Below are positions 1 to 8,179 of a DNA stretch of 64,000 nucleotides, in pieces. Made by a program: the position numbers and the translations under genes. The stretch's first letter is position 1, and every line of letters starts with the position of its first letter. Origin of the DNA: Oerskovia turbata (lineage in GTDB: Bacteria > Actinomycetota > Actinomycetes > Actinomycetales > Cellulomonadaceae); NCBI RefSeq assembly GCF_000718325.1, contig NZ_JOFV01000003.1, positions 186,001 to 250,000 on the forward strand, given 5' to 3'. The notes below the pieces were generated by a model. That model saw nothing but the letters and a program-made list of their open reading frames with translations. It made no database searches and was not told where the DNA came from.

Positions 1-2
1 TC

Positions 3-1406
3 CTGGCCGTGCTCACCCTGGGCGGCTGGCTGCTCGCGGGAGCCAGCACGCAGTTCGCGTTCACGGCTGCCGTGGCCGTGCTGATCATCGCGTGCCCGTG
101 CGCCCTGGGGCTCGCGACGCCGACCGCGCTGCTCGTCGGCACGGGCCGCGGCGCCCAGCTCGGCATCCTCATCAAGGGCCCCGAGGTCCTGGAGTCCACG
201 CGCCGCGTCGAGGTGATCGTGCTCGACAAGACCGGCACCGTCACGCAGGGCCGCATGGCCCTCGAGCGCGTGGTCACGCGCGAGGGCACGCTCGACCTGT
301 CGTCGGACGCGGCGCGGGCTGCCGCCGGCTCGTCGAGCGAGACGCCCGACGGCGCCGCTCACCACGCCCTGCGTCTCGCCGGCGCCGTGGAGGGCTTGAG
401 CGAGCACCCGATCGCGCAGGCGATCGCAGCCGCTGCGACGCGGATCTCGGTGCCGACCGGCGCCCGCCTGTCAGAACCAGCGGGTACTGGAGGTCACGCT
501 GGTTCTGACAACTCAGACGCGGCGGGCGTCGAGACCGGCGCCGACGGCGTCGTGATCGGCTCGGCGCAGGTCTTCGACTTCGTGAGCTCCCCCGGCGGCG
601 GCGTGAGCGGCCTGGTCCGCACCGCGCACTCGGGCCTGTCCCCTGACGGTGGGCTCAACGCGCAGCGGGTCCTGGTCGGTCGGCCGACGTGGCTCGCCGA
701 GCAGGGCGTCGCGTTCGACGTGTCAGAACCAGCGGGGACCATGGGTCACGCTCGTTCTGACACCACTGAGGGTGAGCTGCGCCGCGTGTTCGACGAGGCC
801 GAGGCCACGGGCGCGACCGCCGTCGTCGTCGCCTGGAACGGCACCGCTCAGGGCGTCCTCGTCCTGCGCGACCCCGTCAAGGAGACCTCGGCCCAGGCCG
901 TGGCCGAGCTCCGCGACCTGGGGCTGCGTCCCCTCCTCCTCACGGGGGACAACGCGGGCGCGGCCCGCGTCGCGGCCAGCCAGGTCGGGATCGCGGACGA
1001 GGACGTGATCGCGCAGGTCCTGCCGCAGGACAAGGTCGACGTCGTCGCCCGCCTGCGCGCGCAGGGCCGCGTCGTGGCGATGGTCGGGGACGGCGTGAAC
1101 GACGCCGCCGCGCTCGCCGGGGCCGACCTCGGCCTGGCCATGGGTACCGGCACCGACGTCGCGATCGAGGCGAGCGACATCACGCTCGTGCGCGGCGACC
1201 TGCGCTCGACCGCGACCGCGATCCGGCTCTCACGGCAGACGCTGCGCATCATCAAGCAGAACCTGTTCTGGGCCTTCGCCTACAACGTGGCCGCGATCCC
1301 GCTCGCCGCCGCCGGGCTGCTCAACCCGATGATCGCGGGCGCGGCGATGGCCATGAGCTCGGTGCTCGTCGTGGGCAACTCGCTCCGCCTGCGCCGAGCG
1401 GGCTGA
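3..1406 (+). CDS. copA: Copper/heavy-metal P1B-type ATPase, 3' part
   Basis: The gene enters from the left edge, so the N-terminal metal-binding domains and first helices are missing. Counting from the ATG at position 9, the visible protein has the membrane metal-site motif CPC (residues 29-31), the phosphorylation loop DKTGT (73-77, Asp73 phosphorylated), the SEHP nucleotide-binding motif (about 131-134) and the hinge [10 protein letters not shown] near residue 361, followed by two final membrane helices. These mark a P1B ATPase that pumps Cu(I) or a related soft metal outward; CPC is typical of Cu/Ag pumps, but the metal is inferred. The nucleotide-binding domain is enlarged by two in-frame copies of the 42-bp palindromic element (residues about 154-168 and 238-252). 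The rest of the ATPase core looks intact, so the protein is probably functional. Confidence 0.93.
   Translation: MAVLTLGGWLLAGASTQFAFTAAVAVLIIACPCALGLATPTALLVGTGRGAQLGILIKGPEVLESTRRVEVIVLDKTGTVTQGRMALERVVTREGTLDLSSDAARAAAGSSSETPDGAAHHALRLAGAVEGLSEHPIAQAIAAAATRISVPTGARLSEPAGTGGHAGSDNSDAAGVETGADGVVIGSAQVFDFVSSPGGGVSGLVRTAHSGLSPDGGLNAQRVLVGRPTWLAEQGVAFDVSEPAGTMGHARSDTTEGELRRVFDEAEATGATAVVVAWNGTAQGVLVLRDPVKETSAQAVAELRDLGLRPLLLTGDNAGAARVAASQVGIADEDVIAQVLPQDKVDVVARLRAQGRVVAMVGDGVNDAAALAGADLGLAMGTGTDVAIEASDITLVRGDLRSTATAIRLSRQTLRIIKQNLFWAFAYNVAAIPLAAAGLLNPMIAGAAMAMSSVLVVGNSLRLRRAG
469..510 (+). repeat. 42-bp intragenic palindromic element, copy 1 (in copA)
   Basis: The left arm TGTCAGAACCAGCG (469-482) is the exact reverse complement of the right arm CGCTGGTTCTGACA (497-510), with a 14-bp spacer GGTACTGGAGGTCA. 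The length is 14 codons, so the frame is kept. It is read as [15 protein letters not shown] between the HP motif and the rest of the ATPase nucleotide-binding domain. The same element recurs at 721, 13534 and 19705. Confidence 0.95.
721..762 (+). repeat. 42-bp intragenic palindromic element, copy 2 (in copA)
   Basis: This is a second copy in the same gene, 252 bp after the first, in the same orientation and reading phase, read as [15 protein letters not shown]. One base in the right arm differs (CGCTCGTTCTGACA), so the stem has one mismatch; the spacer is GGGACCATGGGTCA. The spacer end GGTCA is the part kept in all copies. Confidence 0.94.
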
Positions 1407-1457
1407 ACAGGGCTGAACAGGGCTGGACCCGGCTACCCCGGGCTACCCCACCGCGGT

Positions 1458-1539
1458 GCCGAGCATGCGGTTGTCGCTCGGATTCGGCCGGATCTCGACG
1501 ACAACCGCATGGTCGGCCGACGACAACCGCATGCTCGGC
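1458..1539. repeat. Long inverted repeat between convergent genes (GAGCATGCGGTTG family)
   Basis: The arms GCCGAGCATGCGGTTGTCG (1458-1476) and its exact reverse complement (1521-1539) enclose a spacer that holds a further right-arm copy with one mismatch (1499-1517). It sits in the 145-bp gap between the copper ATPase (+) and the ribbon-helix-helix gene (-), a natural place for a bidirectional terminator. There is no T-tract. The core GAGCATGCGGTTG recurs at 2931. Confidence 0.8.
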
Positions 1540-1551
1540 AGCGAGCGCAGG

Positions 1552-1854
1552 TCACTGGGCGGGCGGGCGGCCCGGGCGGCGCGGCGGGCGCACGTCTCGT
1601 GGGAGCCGGCCCTCCGCGTCGAGGGCCCGGCGCAGCACCATGTCGATCTGGGCGTTGACGCTCCGCAGCTCGTCCGACGCCCAGCGCGCGAGTGCGTCGT
1701 GCACCGCCGGGTCGAGCCGCAGCAGGACCTGCTTCCGCTCGGTCCGGGGACGTCGAGGCGCACCCTCTCGCCCGACTGACGCTCCGCCGTCGGGCCCCTG
1801 AGCGTCCTCCCCCGGCGACCCGCCGGGGGCGGGCGCCGGGACCTCGGCGGTCAC
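1552..1854 (-). CDS. Ribbon-helix-helix (Arc-like) DNA-binding protein
   Basis: A 100-residue protein whose GTG start overlaps the stop of the SPFH gene (GTGA), so the two are co-translated. The N-terminal 45 residues are disordered (Pro/Gly/Glu-rich). The following part, [20 protein letters not shown] with [18 protein letters not shown], has the strand-helix-helix pattern of Arc/CopG proteins, where the strand contacts DNA. The tail is basic and Pro-rich. Genes of this kind often follow SPFH/band-7 genes in actinobacteria. It may bind the palindrome at 2847 upstream of the operon and repress it, which is inference. Confidence 0.72.
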   Translation of the reverse strand: MTAEVPAPAPGGSPGEDAQGPDGGASVGREGAPRRPRTERKQVLLRLDPAVHDALARWASDELRSVNAQIDMVLRRALDAEGRLPRDVRPPRRPGRPPAQ

Positions 1855-2801
1855 GAGTAGAGCGACCCGGCGTTCACGACGGGGGTCGCGCGGCTGTCGC
1901 TGCACAGGACGACGAGGAGGTTCGAGACCATGGCGGCGCGGCGCTCGTCGTCGAGCGTGACGATCGACTCCGCCTCGAGGCGCGCCAGGGCGTCCTCGAC
2001 CATCGACACGGCACCCTCGACGATCCTCGACCGGGCCGCGATGATCGCCCCGGCCTGCTGGCGCTGCAGCATGGCCTGCGCGATCTCGGGGGCGTACGCG
2101 AGGTTGGAGATGCGGGCCTCGATGACCTCGACGCCCGCCACCACGACGCGTGCGGCGACCTCGGCGGCGATCTCGGCCGACACGACCTCCGTCGCGCCGC
2201 GCAGCGACTGCTCGCCGGCCTCGGCGTCGTCGTACGGGTGGGACATCGCGACGTGGCGCAGCGCCGACTCGGCCTGGACGCGGACGAAGTCCGTGTAGTC
2301 CTCGACGGCGAAGCTCGCCTTCGCGGTGTCCGCCACCTGCCACACGACGATCGCCGCGATGTTGATCGGGTTGCCGTCGGCGTCGTTGACCTTGAGCTCG
2401 CTCGTCTCGAAGTTGCGGACGCGGACGGACACGCGCTTGCGCGTCGAGAGCGGCACGGTGGCGACGAGCCCGGTGCGGCGGATCGTCCCGAGGTACCGGC
2501 CGAAGAACTGGACGACGAGCGTCTGGCCCGGGTTGATGACCTTGACGGTCGTGAGCGCGAGGAGGCCGAGCACGATCGCGACCACGCCGAGCAGGGTGGC
2601 GCCCGGGGTGCCGGCCATGAACAGGGGGATCGACCCGCCGAGAAGGACGAGGACGAGGAGGATCGCGAGGCCGCCTCCGCCGGCGCCGAGCGACCACGCG
2701 GGCTGCTCGGTGACGTCCACGCGGGTGCCGTCGTGCCCGACGGGGCGGCCGACCGGCTCGCCGCCCACGGACTCCTGCGGTGGGGTCGTCGTCTCGGTCA
2801 T
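1851..2801 (-). CDS. SPFH/band-7 domain membrane protein
   Basis: A 316-residue protein. The ATG at 2801 (MTETTTPP) is chosen because GAGGGAG lies just upstream. After a disordered 40-residue head come two membrane helices ([18 protein letters not shown] and [14 protein letters not shown]), then a band-7 domain opening with [20 protein letters not shown] and including [22 protein letters not shown], and a helical C-terminus rich in Ala/Glu (flotillin-like). Proteins of this family scaffold membrane microdomains or regulate membrane proteases; the exact role here is unknown. It forms a two-gene unit with the ribbon-helix-helix gene. Confidence 0.85.
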   Translation of the reverse strand: MTETTTPPQESVGGEPVGRPVGHDGTRVDVTEQPAWSLGAGGGGLAILLVLVLLGGSIPLFMAGTPGATLLGVVAIVLGLLALTTVKVINPGQTLVVQFFGRYLGTIRRTGLVATVPLSTRKRVSVRVRNFETSELKVNDADGNPINIAAIVVWQVADTAKASFAVEDYTDFVRVQAESALRHVAMSHPYDDAEAGEQSLRGATEVVSAEIAAEVAARVVVAGVEVIEARISNLAYAPEIAQAMLQRQQAGAIIAARSRIVEGAVSMVEDALARLEAESIVTLDDERRAAMVSNLLVVLCSDSRATPVVNAGSLYS

Positions 2802-2846
2802 GGCTGCTCCCTCTCGTCGTCGCACGGGTGCCGGACGCCCCGCATC

Positions 2847-2862
2847 TATCAAAGTGATATCA
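2847..2862 (-). promoter_or_regulatory. Candidate operator/promoter of the SPFH operon
   Basis: AT-rich DNA in an otherwise GC-rich region holds the palindrome TATCA-AAG-TGATA (2847-2859), which overlaps a second palindrome TGATATCA (2855-2862). It lies about 46 bp upstream of the SPFH start. A ribbon-helix-helix protein encoded in the same operon is the obvious candidate ligand, but binding is inferred. Confidence 0.5.
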
Positions 2863-2930
2863 CATTAAACGCGGCGGGCGGAAGCGAGGTGCACAGCGCC
2901 GTCGGTGCCGAGCATGCGGCTACTGCTGCG

Positions 2931-2986
2931 CGAGCATGCGGTTGGCGTCGCGAATCACAGGATTCACGACGCCAACCGCATGCTCG
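2931..2986. repeat. 26-bp-stem hairpin, second GAGCATGCGGTTG-family element
   Basis: Arms 2931-2956 and 2961-2986 pair over 26 bp with one mismatch around the 4-nt loop ACAG. An extra half-copy, GCCGAGCATGCGGC, precedes it at 2908. It lies just after the stop of the ABC permease (minus strand) and before the SPFH promoter, so it can end transcription of the export operon. It shares the core GAGCATGCGGTTG with 1458-1539. Confidence 0.8.
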
Positions 2987-3002
2987 GCACCGGGAGGGGG
3001 GC

Positions 3003-3803
3003 CTACTTGAAGCGGCGACCCTCGTCGCGGCGGTACGCCCACACCGCGAGGACCGCGAACACCACGGTCCAGCCCAGCAGCACGAGCCACGCGAGCGCGT
3101 ACGCCGGCGCGCCCGTGAGCGCCTGGACCAGCAGGTCGCGACCGGCGCGCGTCGGGGTGGCCATCGAGATCGCGTCGAGCCACGGCGGGAACAGGAACGG
3201 CGGCACGAACAGCCCGCCCGCGAACGCCAGCGGGAACAGGATGACCTGCACCACGGGCAGCGCGGCCTTGGCCGACAGCGAGTAGCCGACCGCGATGCCC
3301 AGCAGCACGAACGGCACCGACACGAGCAGCACCGTCCCCACCCCCGCGAGGAGCTGCGTCCACGTCACGGAGGCCGCGGTCAGGAGCCACCCGATGAGGA
3401 TGAGCGGCACGAGCCCGAACAGCGAGAAGATGCCGCCGTTGAGGATGCGCGCGATCATGCGCGGCGCGGGCCCGGCGGGCAGCGAGCGCAGGAACGGGTC
3501 GAACGGCAGCGCCCGGTCCTCCGCGACGCCCAGCCCGTACGTGAACAGGCTCGCGGAGCAGATCGCGAACAGCCCGAGCGACGCGACGGCCGTGGTCGCC
3601 GCGACGGGATTCCCTGCGACCGCCTCCTGCGGCACGACGAAGAAGAACATCGCGAGCGCGGGGAACAGCAGGTTCCCGAGGACCGCGATGGGCACGCGCA
3701 CGGTCTCGAGGAACTGGTACTTGAGGTGGATCCAGGTGAGGGTGGCGGCACCGGGCGGGCGCCCGCTCGCACCGTGGGTCGTGGTGGCTGCGTGGGTGCT
3801 CAT
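3003..3803 (-). CDS. ABC-2 type transporter permease
   Basis: A 266-residue integral membrane protein with a short cytosolic head (ending LTWIHLKYQFLETVRVP) and about six hydrophobic segments, ending in a basic tail. The pattern matches ABC-2 permeases of drug or lipid exporters (DrrB/YadH-like). Its ATG overlaps the stop of the ATPase gene (ATGA), and the two make one exporter. The substrate cannot be read from the sequence. Confidence 0.87.
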   Translation of the reverse strand: MSTHAATTTHGASGRPPGAATLTWIHLKYQFLETVRVPIAVLGNLLFPALAMFFFVVPQEAVAGNPVAATTAVASLGLFAICSASLFTYGLGVAEDRALPFDPFLRSLPAGPAPRMIARILNGGIFSLFGLVPLILIGWLLTAASVTWTQLLAGVGTVLLVSVPFVLLGIAVGYSLSAKAALPVVQVILFPLAFAGGLFVPPFLFPPWLDAISMATPTRAGRDLLVQALTGAPAYALAWLVLLGWTVVFAVLAVWAYRRDEGRRFK

Positions 3804-4867
3804 CGCGTGCTCCCCTCCTCGGAGGTCTGCTGGTCCTGGGTGCCCGACGGCGTCGCGCCCGTCGGGCTGGCAGTGTCACCGGGGTCGGTGGTCGCGTCAC
3901 GCGAGACCATCTGCTCGAACGCCTCCTCGAGGCTCGCGCCGCGGATCTCGAGCCCGTGGAACGGCAGGCCCGACGTCACGAGGGTGCGGACGAGCTCGTC
4001 GGCGTCGGCCGTGAACAGCTCGTAGCGCCAGGTGCCGGACTTCCCCGTGCCCGCGTCGGCCGCACGCTCGGACCGCACGACGCCCGGCAGGTCGGTGCCC
4101 AGGTCCGCGGTGCTGCGCACGACCACGCGCCGCAGCCCGACGCGGCGCAGGATCGCGTCGAGCGTGTCGTCGGCCTTGACCACGCCCTGGTCGATCACGA
4201 CGACACGCTGCGCGAGCGCCTGCACCTCTTCGAGGTAGTGGCTCGTGAGCAGCACGGTCCCGCCGTCCGCGTGGTACTCGCGGATCGCGGCCCACAGCGC
4301 CTGGCGTGCGCTCACGTCGAGGCCCGTGGTGGGCTCGTCGAGCAGCACGACGCGGGGGCGCCCGACGAGCGAGAGCGCGACCGCGAGGCGTCGCTTCTGC
4401 CCGCCGGACATGGCTCCGGTCTGGCGCCCGGCGAGGTCGGACAGCCCGAACTGCTCGAGCAGCTCGCCCGTGGGGACGGGGTTCGCGTAGTGCTTGCCGA
4501 CGAAGTCGACGACCTCGCGCACCTTGAGGGTTGCGGGCAGGCCGGTCTCCTGCGGTGTGAGGCCCAGGCCTTGCCGGGAGGAGGCGTCGCGCGGGTCGCC
4601 GCCGGCGAGGCGGACGACGCCCGAGTCGGGCTTGCGCTGCCCGCTCACGAGCGAGAGCAGCGTCGACTTCCCGGCGCCGTTGGGGCCGAGGAGCCCGACG
4701 AGCTCGCCGGCCCCGACCTCGAGGGTCACGTCGTCGAGCGCGACGACGTGACCGAAGCGGCGGGTCACGTGCTGCACGGACACGAGGGACCCGTGCGTCG
4801 CGGTCGGGCCTCCTCGTGTCGCGGCGGCGGTGCGCCCCGGACTGGCGGCGGAGTGCTGGCTGGTCAC
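3800..4867 (-). CDS. ABC transporter ATP-binding protein (exporter)
   Basis: A 355-residue ATPase. The GTG start overlaps the stop of the upstream regulator gene (GTGA). It has Walker A GPNGAGKST, the signature MSGGQKRR, and Walker B VVLLDEPTTGLD with a C-terminal LTSHYLEE switch histidine, as in DrrA-type exporters. A C-terminal extension after about residue 240 is poorly conserved and ends in an acidic Thr/Ser/Gly tail. It powers the ABC-2 permease encoded next to it. Confidence 0.92.
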   Translation of the reverse strand: MTSQHSAASPGRTAAATRGGPTATHGSLVSVQHVTRRFGHVVALDDVTLEVGAGELVGLLGPNGAGKSTLLSLVSGQRKPDSGVVRLAGGDPRDASSRQGLGLTPQETGLPATLKVREVVDFVGKHYANPVPTGELLEQFGLSDLAGRQTGAMSGGQKRRLAVALSLVGRPRVVLLDEPTTGLDVSARQALWAAIREYHADGGTVLLTSHYLEEVQALAQRVVVIDQGVVKADDTLDAILRRVGLRRVVVRSTADLGTDLPGVVRSERAADAGTGKSGTWRYELFTADADELVRTLVTSGLPFHGLEIRGASLEEAFEQMVSRDATTDPGDTASPTGATPSGTQDQQTSEEGSTR

Positions 4868-5169
4868 GATCCGGCTCCTCTCAGGAGCATGCTCAAGGAC
4901 TCGGTGTAGACCTCGAAGGCGCGGCGCCCGCGAGGAGTGAGGGTGATGTAGGTCGCCGGCGTGCGGCCTTCGTGGGTCTTGGTGACGGTCACGTACTCGG
5001 CGTCCTCGAGCTTGCGCAGGTGCGTCGAGAGGTTGCCCGCGGTCATGTCGAGGAGCTTCTGGAGCTTGGGGAACGCGATCTGGTCGCCCGCACCCAGCGC
5101 AGAGAGCGTCGCGACGACGCGCAGCCGTGCCTGGGCGTGGATGACCGGGTCGAGCTCGACGTCAGGCAC
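4864..5169 (-). CDS. Winged-helix transcriptional regulator
   Basis: A 101-residue single-domain winged helix-turn-helix protein: IHAQARLRVVATLSAL, LQKLLDMTAGNLSTHLRKLE as the recognition helix, and YVTVTKTHEGRTPATYITLT as the wing. The GTG at 5169 is preferred over one at 5175 because GGAGG sits 5 nt upstream of it. It is translationally coupled at both ends to the membrane-protein gene and the ABC ATPase. Regulators of this ArsR/MarR-like group usually repress their own exporter operon; CTACTTTGTAG upstream at 5956 is a candidate site. Confidence 0.85.
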   Translation of the reverse strand: MPDVELDPVIHAQARLRVVATLSALGAGDQIAFPKLQKLLDMTAGNLSTHLRKLEDAEYVTVTKTHEGRTPATYITLTPRGRRAFEVYTESLSMLLRGAGS

Positions 5170-5911
5170 GGGCACCTCCCGCGATCCGGCGACGGGTCCG
5201 CACGCGCAGCACCTGCTCGACGAACGCCATGAGCAGGAACCCACCGCCACCCGCGACGGCCATGACGAGGTAGAGGCCGGGCAGTCCCACGATCGTGGCG
5301 GCCCCGGCGACGAGCAGGATCCACACGCCCAGGACGTACAGGCGGACCTCCTGCCACATGGCCCCGCCCGCGAGGTACATCATCCCGACGACCAGGCACG
5401 ACAGCGCGTTGCTCGCGACCGCCATGACCTCGGGGTTCGCCCCGGCGCGGGCGAGCCCGGCGAGAACGAGGCTCATGGCGGCGAACGAGATGAACCAGGC
5501 CCACCCGTAGAGCGCGCCCGAGCGGGCGCTCGCCCCACGCACCCCGCTCACGCGGGTCAGGACGTGCACGATCGTGAGCGCGACGGCCCCGATCAGGAGT
5601 GTCCCGAAGAGCGCGAACGCCCAGGGCTCGGGCTGCCCGACGGCGTCGCTCGCCCCGATCTCCAGGGTCGCCGTCGCGGGCGGCGCGGCCGTGCGCAGCG
5701 AGCTGACGTAGAGCGTGGTGTAGCCCAGGAGCCAGGCCAGCCCCCAGACGCCGTAGAGGACCCGGCCGTCGGGTTCGACGTCCTTTGCCTTCTCCTGCTG
5801 GGCCGCGATGAGGCGCAGGCTCTCGGCGGGGTCGAGCGGCCGGTCGTCGTCGGGCCCCTGGGCGGGTCCGGCGGGCCGGTCGGGTGTCTGGTCGCGTGTC
5901 CGGTCGGGCAC
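5162..5911 (-). CDS. Multi-pass membrane protein of unknown function
   Basis: First gene of the four-gene export operon, 249 residues. The GTG at 5911 is chosen because GGAGGAGG lies about 7 nt upstream. The cytosolic head is acidic and holds ESLRLIAAQQEKAK, followed by about six membrane segments and a basic tail. The stop overlaps the regulator start region. I do not recognise a family. Its fixed place before the winged-helix regulator suggests an accessory or sensor role for the exporter, which is inference. Confidence 0.7.
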   Translation of the reverse strand: MPDRTRDQTPDRPAGPAQGPDDDRPLDPAESLRLIAAQQEKAKDVEPDGRVLYGVWGLAWLLGYTTLYVSSLRTAAPPATATLEIGASDAVGQPEPWAFALFGTLLIGAVALTIVHVLTRVSGVRGASARSGALYGWAWFISFAAMSLVLAGLARAGANPEVMAVASNALSCLVVGMMYLAGGAMWQEVRLYVLGVWILLVAGAATIVGLPGLYLVMAVAGGGGFLLMAFVEQVLRVRTRRRIAGGARA

Positions 5912-5955
5912 AGGTGCTCCTCCTCCACCACGACGGTCGTGGTTTGTTCTGCAAA

Positions 5956-5966
5956 CTACTTTGTAG
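5956..5966 (-). promoter_or_regulatory. Candidate operator CTAC-TTT-GTAG
   Basis: A perfect 4+4 inverted repeat with a 3-bp centre in an AT-richer patch 45 bp upstream of the export operon. It is a plausible binding site for the winged-helix regulator encoded second in the operon. No clear -35 is visible. Confidence 0.4.
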
Positions 5967-6010
5967 CCTGCCAGGAGGGGTGCGGTCCGCGCAAGCCCCC
6001 CCACGCCGAG

Positions 6011-6025
6011 AGGTCGGACCTGCTG
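6011..6025. repeat. 15-bp sequence shared with the hairpin at 48819
   Basis: AGGTCGGACCTGCTG occurs here, in the short gap before the export operon, and again at 48824-48838, where it forms the left arm of a hairpin. Here the second arm is missing, so it looks like a half-copy or remnant of a dispersed palindrome. Confidence 0.55.
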
Positions 6026-6029
6026 CGCG

Positions 6030-7139
6030 TCAGGACGTCGTGGAGCCCGAGGTCCCGGTCCCCGGAGCGTTCTCAGTACCGGCACCGGCACCTGTACCGC
6101 TCCCGGACCCGCTGCCCGTTCCCGTACCGGGCAGCTGCTCGAGGTCGCTGCCTCCCGAGCCCGAGCCGGCCCCCGAGCCACCGGTCCCGCCCGTGTCCCC
6201 GCCCGTCCCAGGCGCCGGGTCCGGCTCGGGGGTGACCGGGGTGGTCGGCTCAGGCTCGGGGGCCGTGGTCGGCGGGTCGGTCGGCGCCGGGGTCGGGGCC
6301 TCGCTCGGGGCCGGGCTGGGCGTGGTGCCCGTCGCCGGGGAGTCGCCCGTCGTGTCACCCGTCGTGCCGCCGGTCGTGTCGCCCGTGTTCCCGGTCGTCG
6401 TGGGCTCACGGGACACGACGTGGCTGATCGACGTGCCCGAACCCTCCTCGCCGCGCAGGATCTCGCTCAGCGGGCGCCCGGCGACGACCTCGACGAGGGT
6501 CACGCCCACGATCAGCACCAGGAAGACCCCGACGGCCGAGAGGATCAACGTCCTGCGGCCCGGGCGGCGGGACGTCACGTCGTCGCCGACCGGGGCGTCG
6601 CCCGAGGTGCCGTCGCCCTGCGGGCCGCCCGTGCCGTCGTCGGGCCCGTCCGTGGCAGCGGTGCGCAGGCCGTCGAGGCGCGTGCCACCCACGTCGTCGG
6701 CCGAGAGGACCGCGGTGTCCGCAGCCTGCCCGTCCGCGGCGACCGCGGGCAGCACCCTGGTGTCCCCGGAGCCGTCGCCGCTCGCCGAGTGCGACCCTGC
6801 GAGCGTCGGCAGGAGGACCGTGCGGCCGCCCTTGCCCACGGGCAGCACCACGCCCGCCTTCATCGCGGCCCTCATCTGGCGACGCGTCCTGAGGATCGAG
6901 CGCGTGTAGAGGTTGTTCCCGACGATGGTCAGGACCGACGCCACGCCCGCACCGATGATGGTCCCGGCCACGCCCAGGTACGACAGCAGGACCGTCGAGC
7001 TCACGGCTGCGAGCGCGCTCGCGACGACCTGCGTGACGGAGAGGCCTGGCGGCTTCTCGTCGAGGTCGTCGTCGGCTGCGCCCGGTGCAGGGGCGTCTGG
7101 GACGGTCGGGCTGATGGAGGCGGGTCTGTGCGAAGTCAC
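6030..7139 (-). CDS. Unknown membrane protein with low-complexity extracellular tail
   Basis: A 369-residue protein. The GTG at 7139 follows GGGAGG at a short 3-nt spacing. An N-terminal segment with SVTQVVASALAAVSSTVLLS and a following Gly/Val stretch forms a hydrophobic hairpin. Next come a basic loop (RTRRQMRAAMKAG) and a charged middle region, then another membrane helix (TLILSAVGVFLVLIVGVTLV). About 130 residues of Thr/Pro/Gly/Ser repeats follow, with units such as TTGDTTG and a GTGSGSGSGTG-type run. The tail is probably outside the membrane. I do not recognise the family. Confidence 0.65.
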   Translation of the reverse strand: MTSHRPASISPTVPDAPAPGAADDDLDEKPPGLSVTQVVASALAAVSSTVLLSYLGVAGTIIGAGVASVLTIVGNNLYTRSILRTRRQMRAAMKAGVVLPVGKGGRTVLLPTLAGSHSASGDGSGDTRVLPAVAADGQAADTAVLSADDVGGTRLDGLRTAATDGPDDGTGGPQGDGTSGDAPVGDDVTSRRPGRRTLILSAVGVFLVLIVGVTLVEVVAGRPLSEILRGEEGSGTSISHVVSREPTTTGNTGDTTGGTTGDTTGDSPATGTTPSPAPSEAPTPAPTDPPTTAPEPEPTTPVTPEPDPAPGTGGDTGGTGGSGAGSGSGGSDLEQLPGTGTGSGSGSGTGAGAGTENAPGTGTSGSTTS

Positions 7140-7243
7140 GGTCCTCCCAGGGTAGGAAGCCCGTCTGCACGCCCCCCGGACGCCTGTTGACCAACCGACG
7201 AGGATTGTGTGAAGACCGCGCAGCACTCCCCCACGGCGGGTGC

Positions 7244-7249
7244 TATAAC
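7244..7249 (+). promoter_or_regulatory. -10 box TATAAC, leaderless promoter of the CPBP gene
   Basis: TATAAC ends 6 nt before the GTG at 7256, so transcription should begin at or next to the start codon. No good -35 is visible. No Shine-Dalgarno sequence fits, which agrees with a leaderless mRNA. Confidence 0.55.
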
Positions 7250-7255
7250 GGCCAG

Positions 7256-8095
7256 GTGACCACTCCTCCCGGCACTCCCCCCGAGACCGGCAAGCGCTCG
7301 CGCTGGGCGCCGACGACGGCCGACCACCCCGAGACCCGCCGCCGCATCGGGGCCGAGATCTGGATCCTGCTGGGACTGAGCCTCGGCCGGTCGGGCGTGT
7401 ACGCGATCGTCAACATCGTGGCGCGCCTGACCGAGGGCACCCCGCTCGCCGAGCAGAGCACGAGCCTCAACAACTCCCAGTCGCCCCGCCCGTACCTCGA
7501 CCTGACCTACCAGATCCTCAGCATCGGGTTCGCGCTCATCCCGGTCGCGCTCGCGCTGTACCTGCTCTCGGCGCGCGGCCGGTCGGTCACGCGGGCGATC
7601 GGGCTCGACGGCAGCCGGCCGTGGCGCGACACCGGGTGGGGGTTCGCGCTCGCCGCGGTCATCGGCATCCCGGGCCTGGGGCTGTACGTCGCGGGGCGCG
7701 CCCTGGGGATCACGGTCGAGGTCAACCCCGCCAACCTCGCCGACTACTGGTGGACCGTGCCGATCCTGATCCTCGCGGCCCTCCAGAACGGCCTGCTCGA
7801 GGAGGTCATCGCGGTCTCCTACCTGTTCGAGCGCACCAAGGACCTGGGCTGGGGCCGCGTGAAGTTCGTCGTGTGGAGCTCGCTGCTGCGCGGTTCGTAC
7901 CACCTGTACCAGGGCATCGGCCCGTTCGTCGGGAACGTGGTCATGGGTGTCGTGTTCTCGTGGTTCTACACGAGCAGGTGGGGGCGGCACCGGGTCGTGC
8001 CGCTCGTGATCGCCCACACGATCCTCGACGTGGTCGCGTTCGTGGGCTACGCGCTGCTGCCTCGCGAGTGGCTCGAGGCGCTGGGCGTCGGCTAG
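7256..8095 (+). CDS. CPBP-family intramembrane protein (putative protease)
   Basis: A 279-residue multi-pass membrane protein. GTG 7256 is chosen over an upstream in-frame ATG at 7187 because the -10 box lies between them. CPBP motif 1 reads GLLEEVIAVSYLF, so the glutamates are present but the usual Arg of EExxxR is Val. Motif 2 is SLLRGSYHLYQG and a late IAHTILDVVAFVG supplies a further His. The family holds CAAX proteases and many uncharacterised members. The same altered motif 1 is common in actinobacterial homologues as I recall, so activity is uncertain. Confidence 0.83.
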   Translation: MTTPPGTPPETGKRSRWAPTTADHPETRRRIGAEIWILLGLSLGRSGVYAIVNIVARLTEGTPLAEQSTSLNNSQSPRPYLDLTYQILSIGFALIPVALALYLLSARGRSVTRAIGLDGSRPWRDTGWGFALAAVIGIPGLGLYVAGRALGITVEVNPANLADYWWTVPILILAALQNGLLEEVIAVSYLFERTKDLGWGRVKFVVWSSLLRGSYHLYQGIGPFVGNVVMGVVFSWFYTSRWGRHRVVPLVIAHTILDVVAFVGYALLPREWLEALGVG

Positions 8096-8109
8096 CCGCC
8101 GTGGCGCAT

Positions 8110-8121
8110 CGCTGAGTGCGG
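8110..8121 (+). repeat. Fragment of the 52962 palindrome family
   Basis: CGCTGAGTGCGG, in the short gap between two convergent genes, matches the first 12 bases of the 29-bp-stem hairpin at 52962. The second arm is not present in recognisable form. Confidence 0.35.
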
Positions 8122-8179
8122 GAGCTGGACCGACTCGAGCAGCTCGTCGACCCGCGGTGGCGGCGCTGTCGCACCTGCC

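Noticed and set aside
1692..4025. A plus-strand 777-codon frame across the SPFH and permease genes
   Set aside because: The repetitive RRxDR/RGG-type composition and antisense position show it is a shadow.
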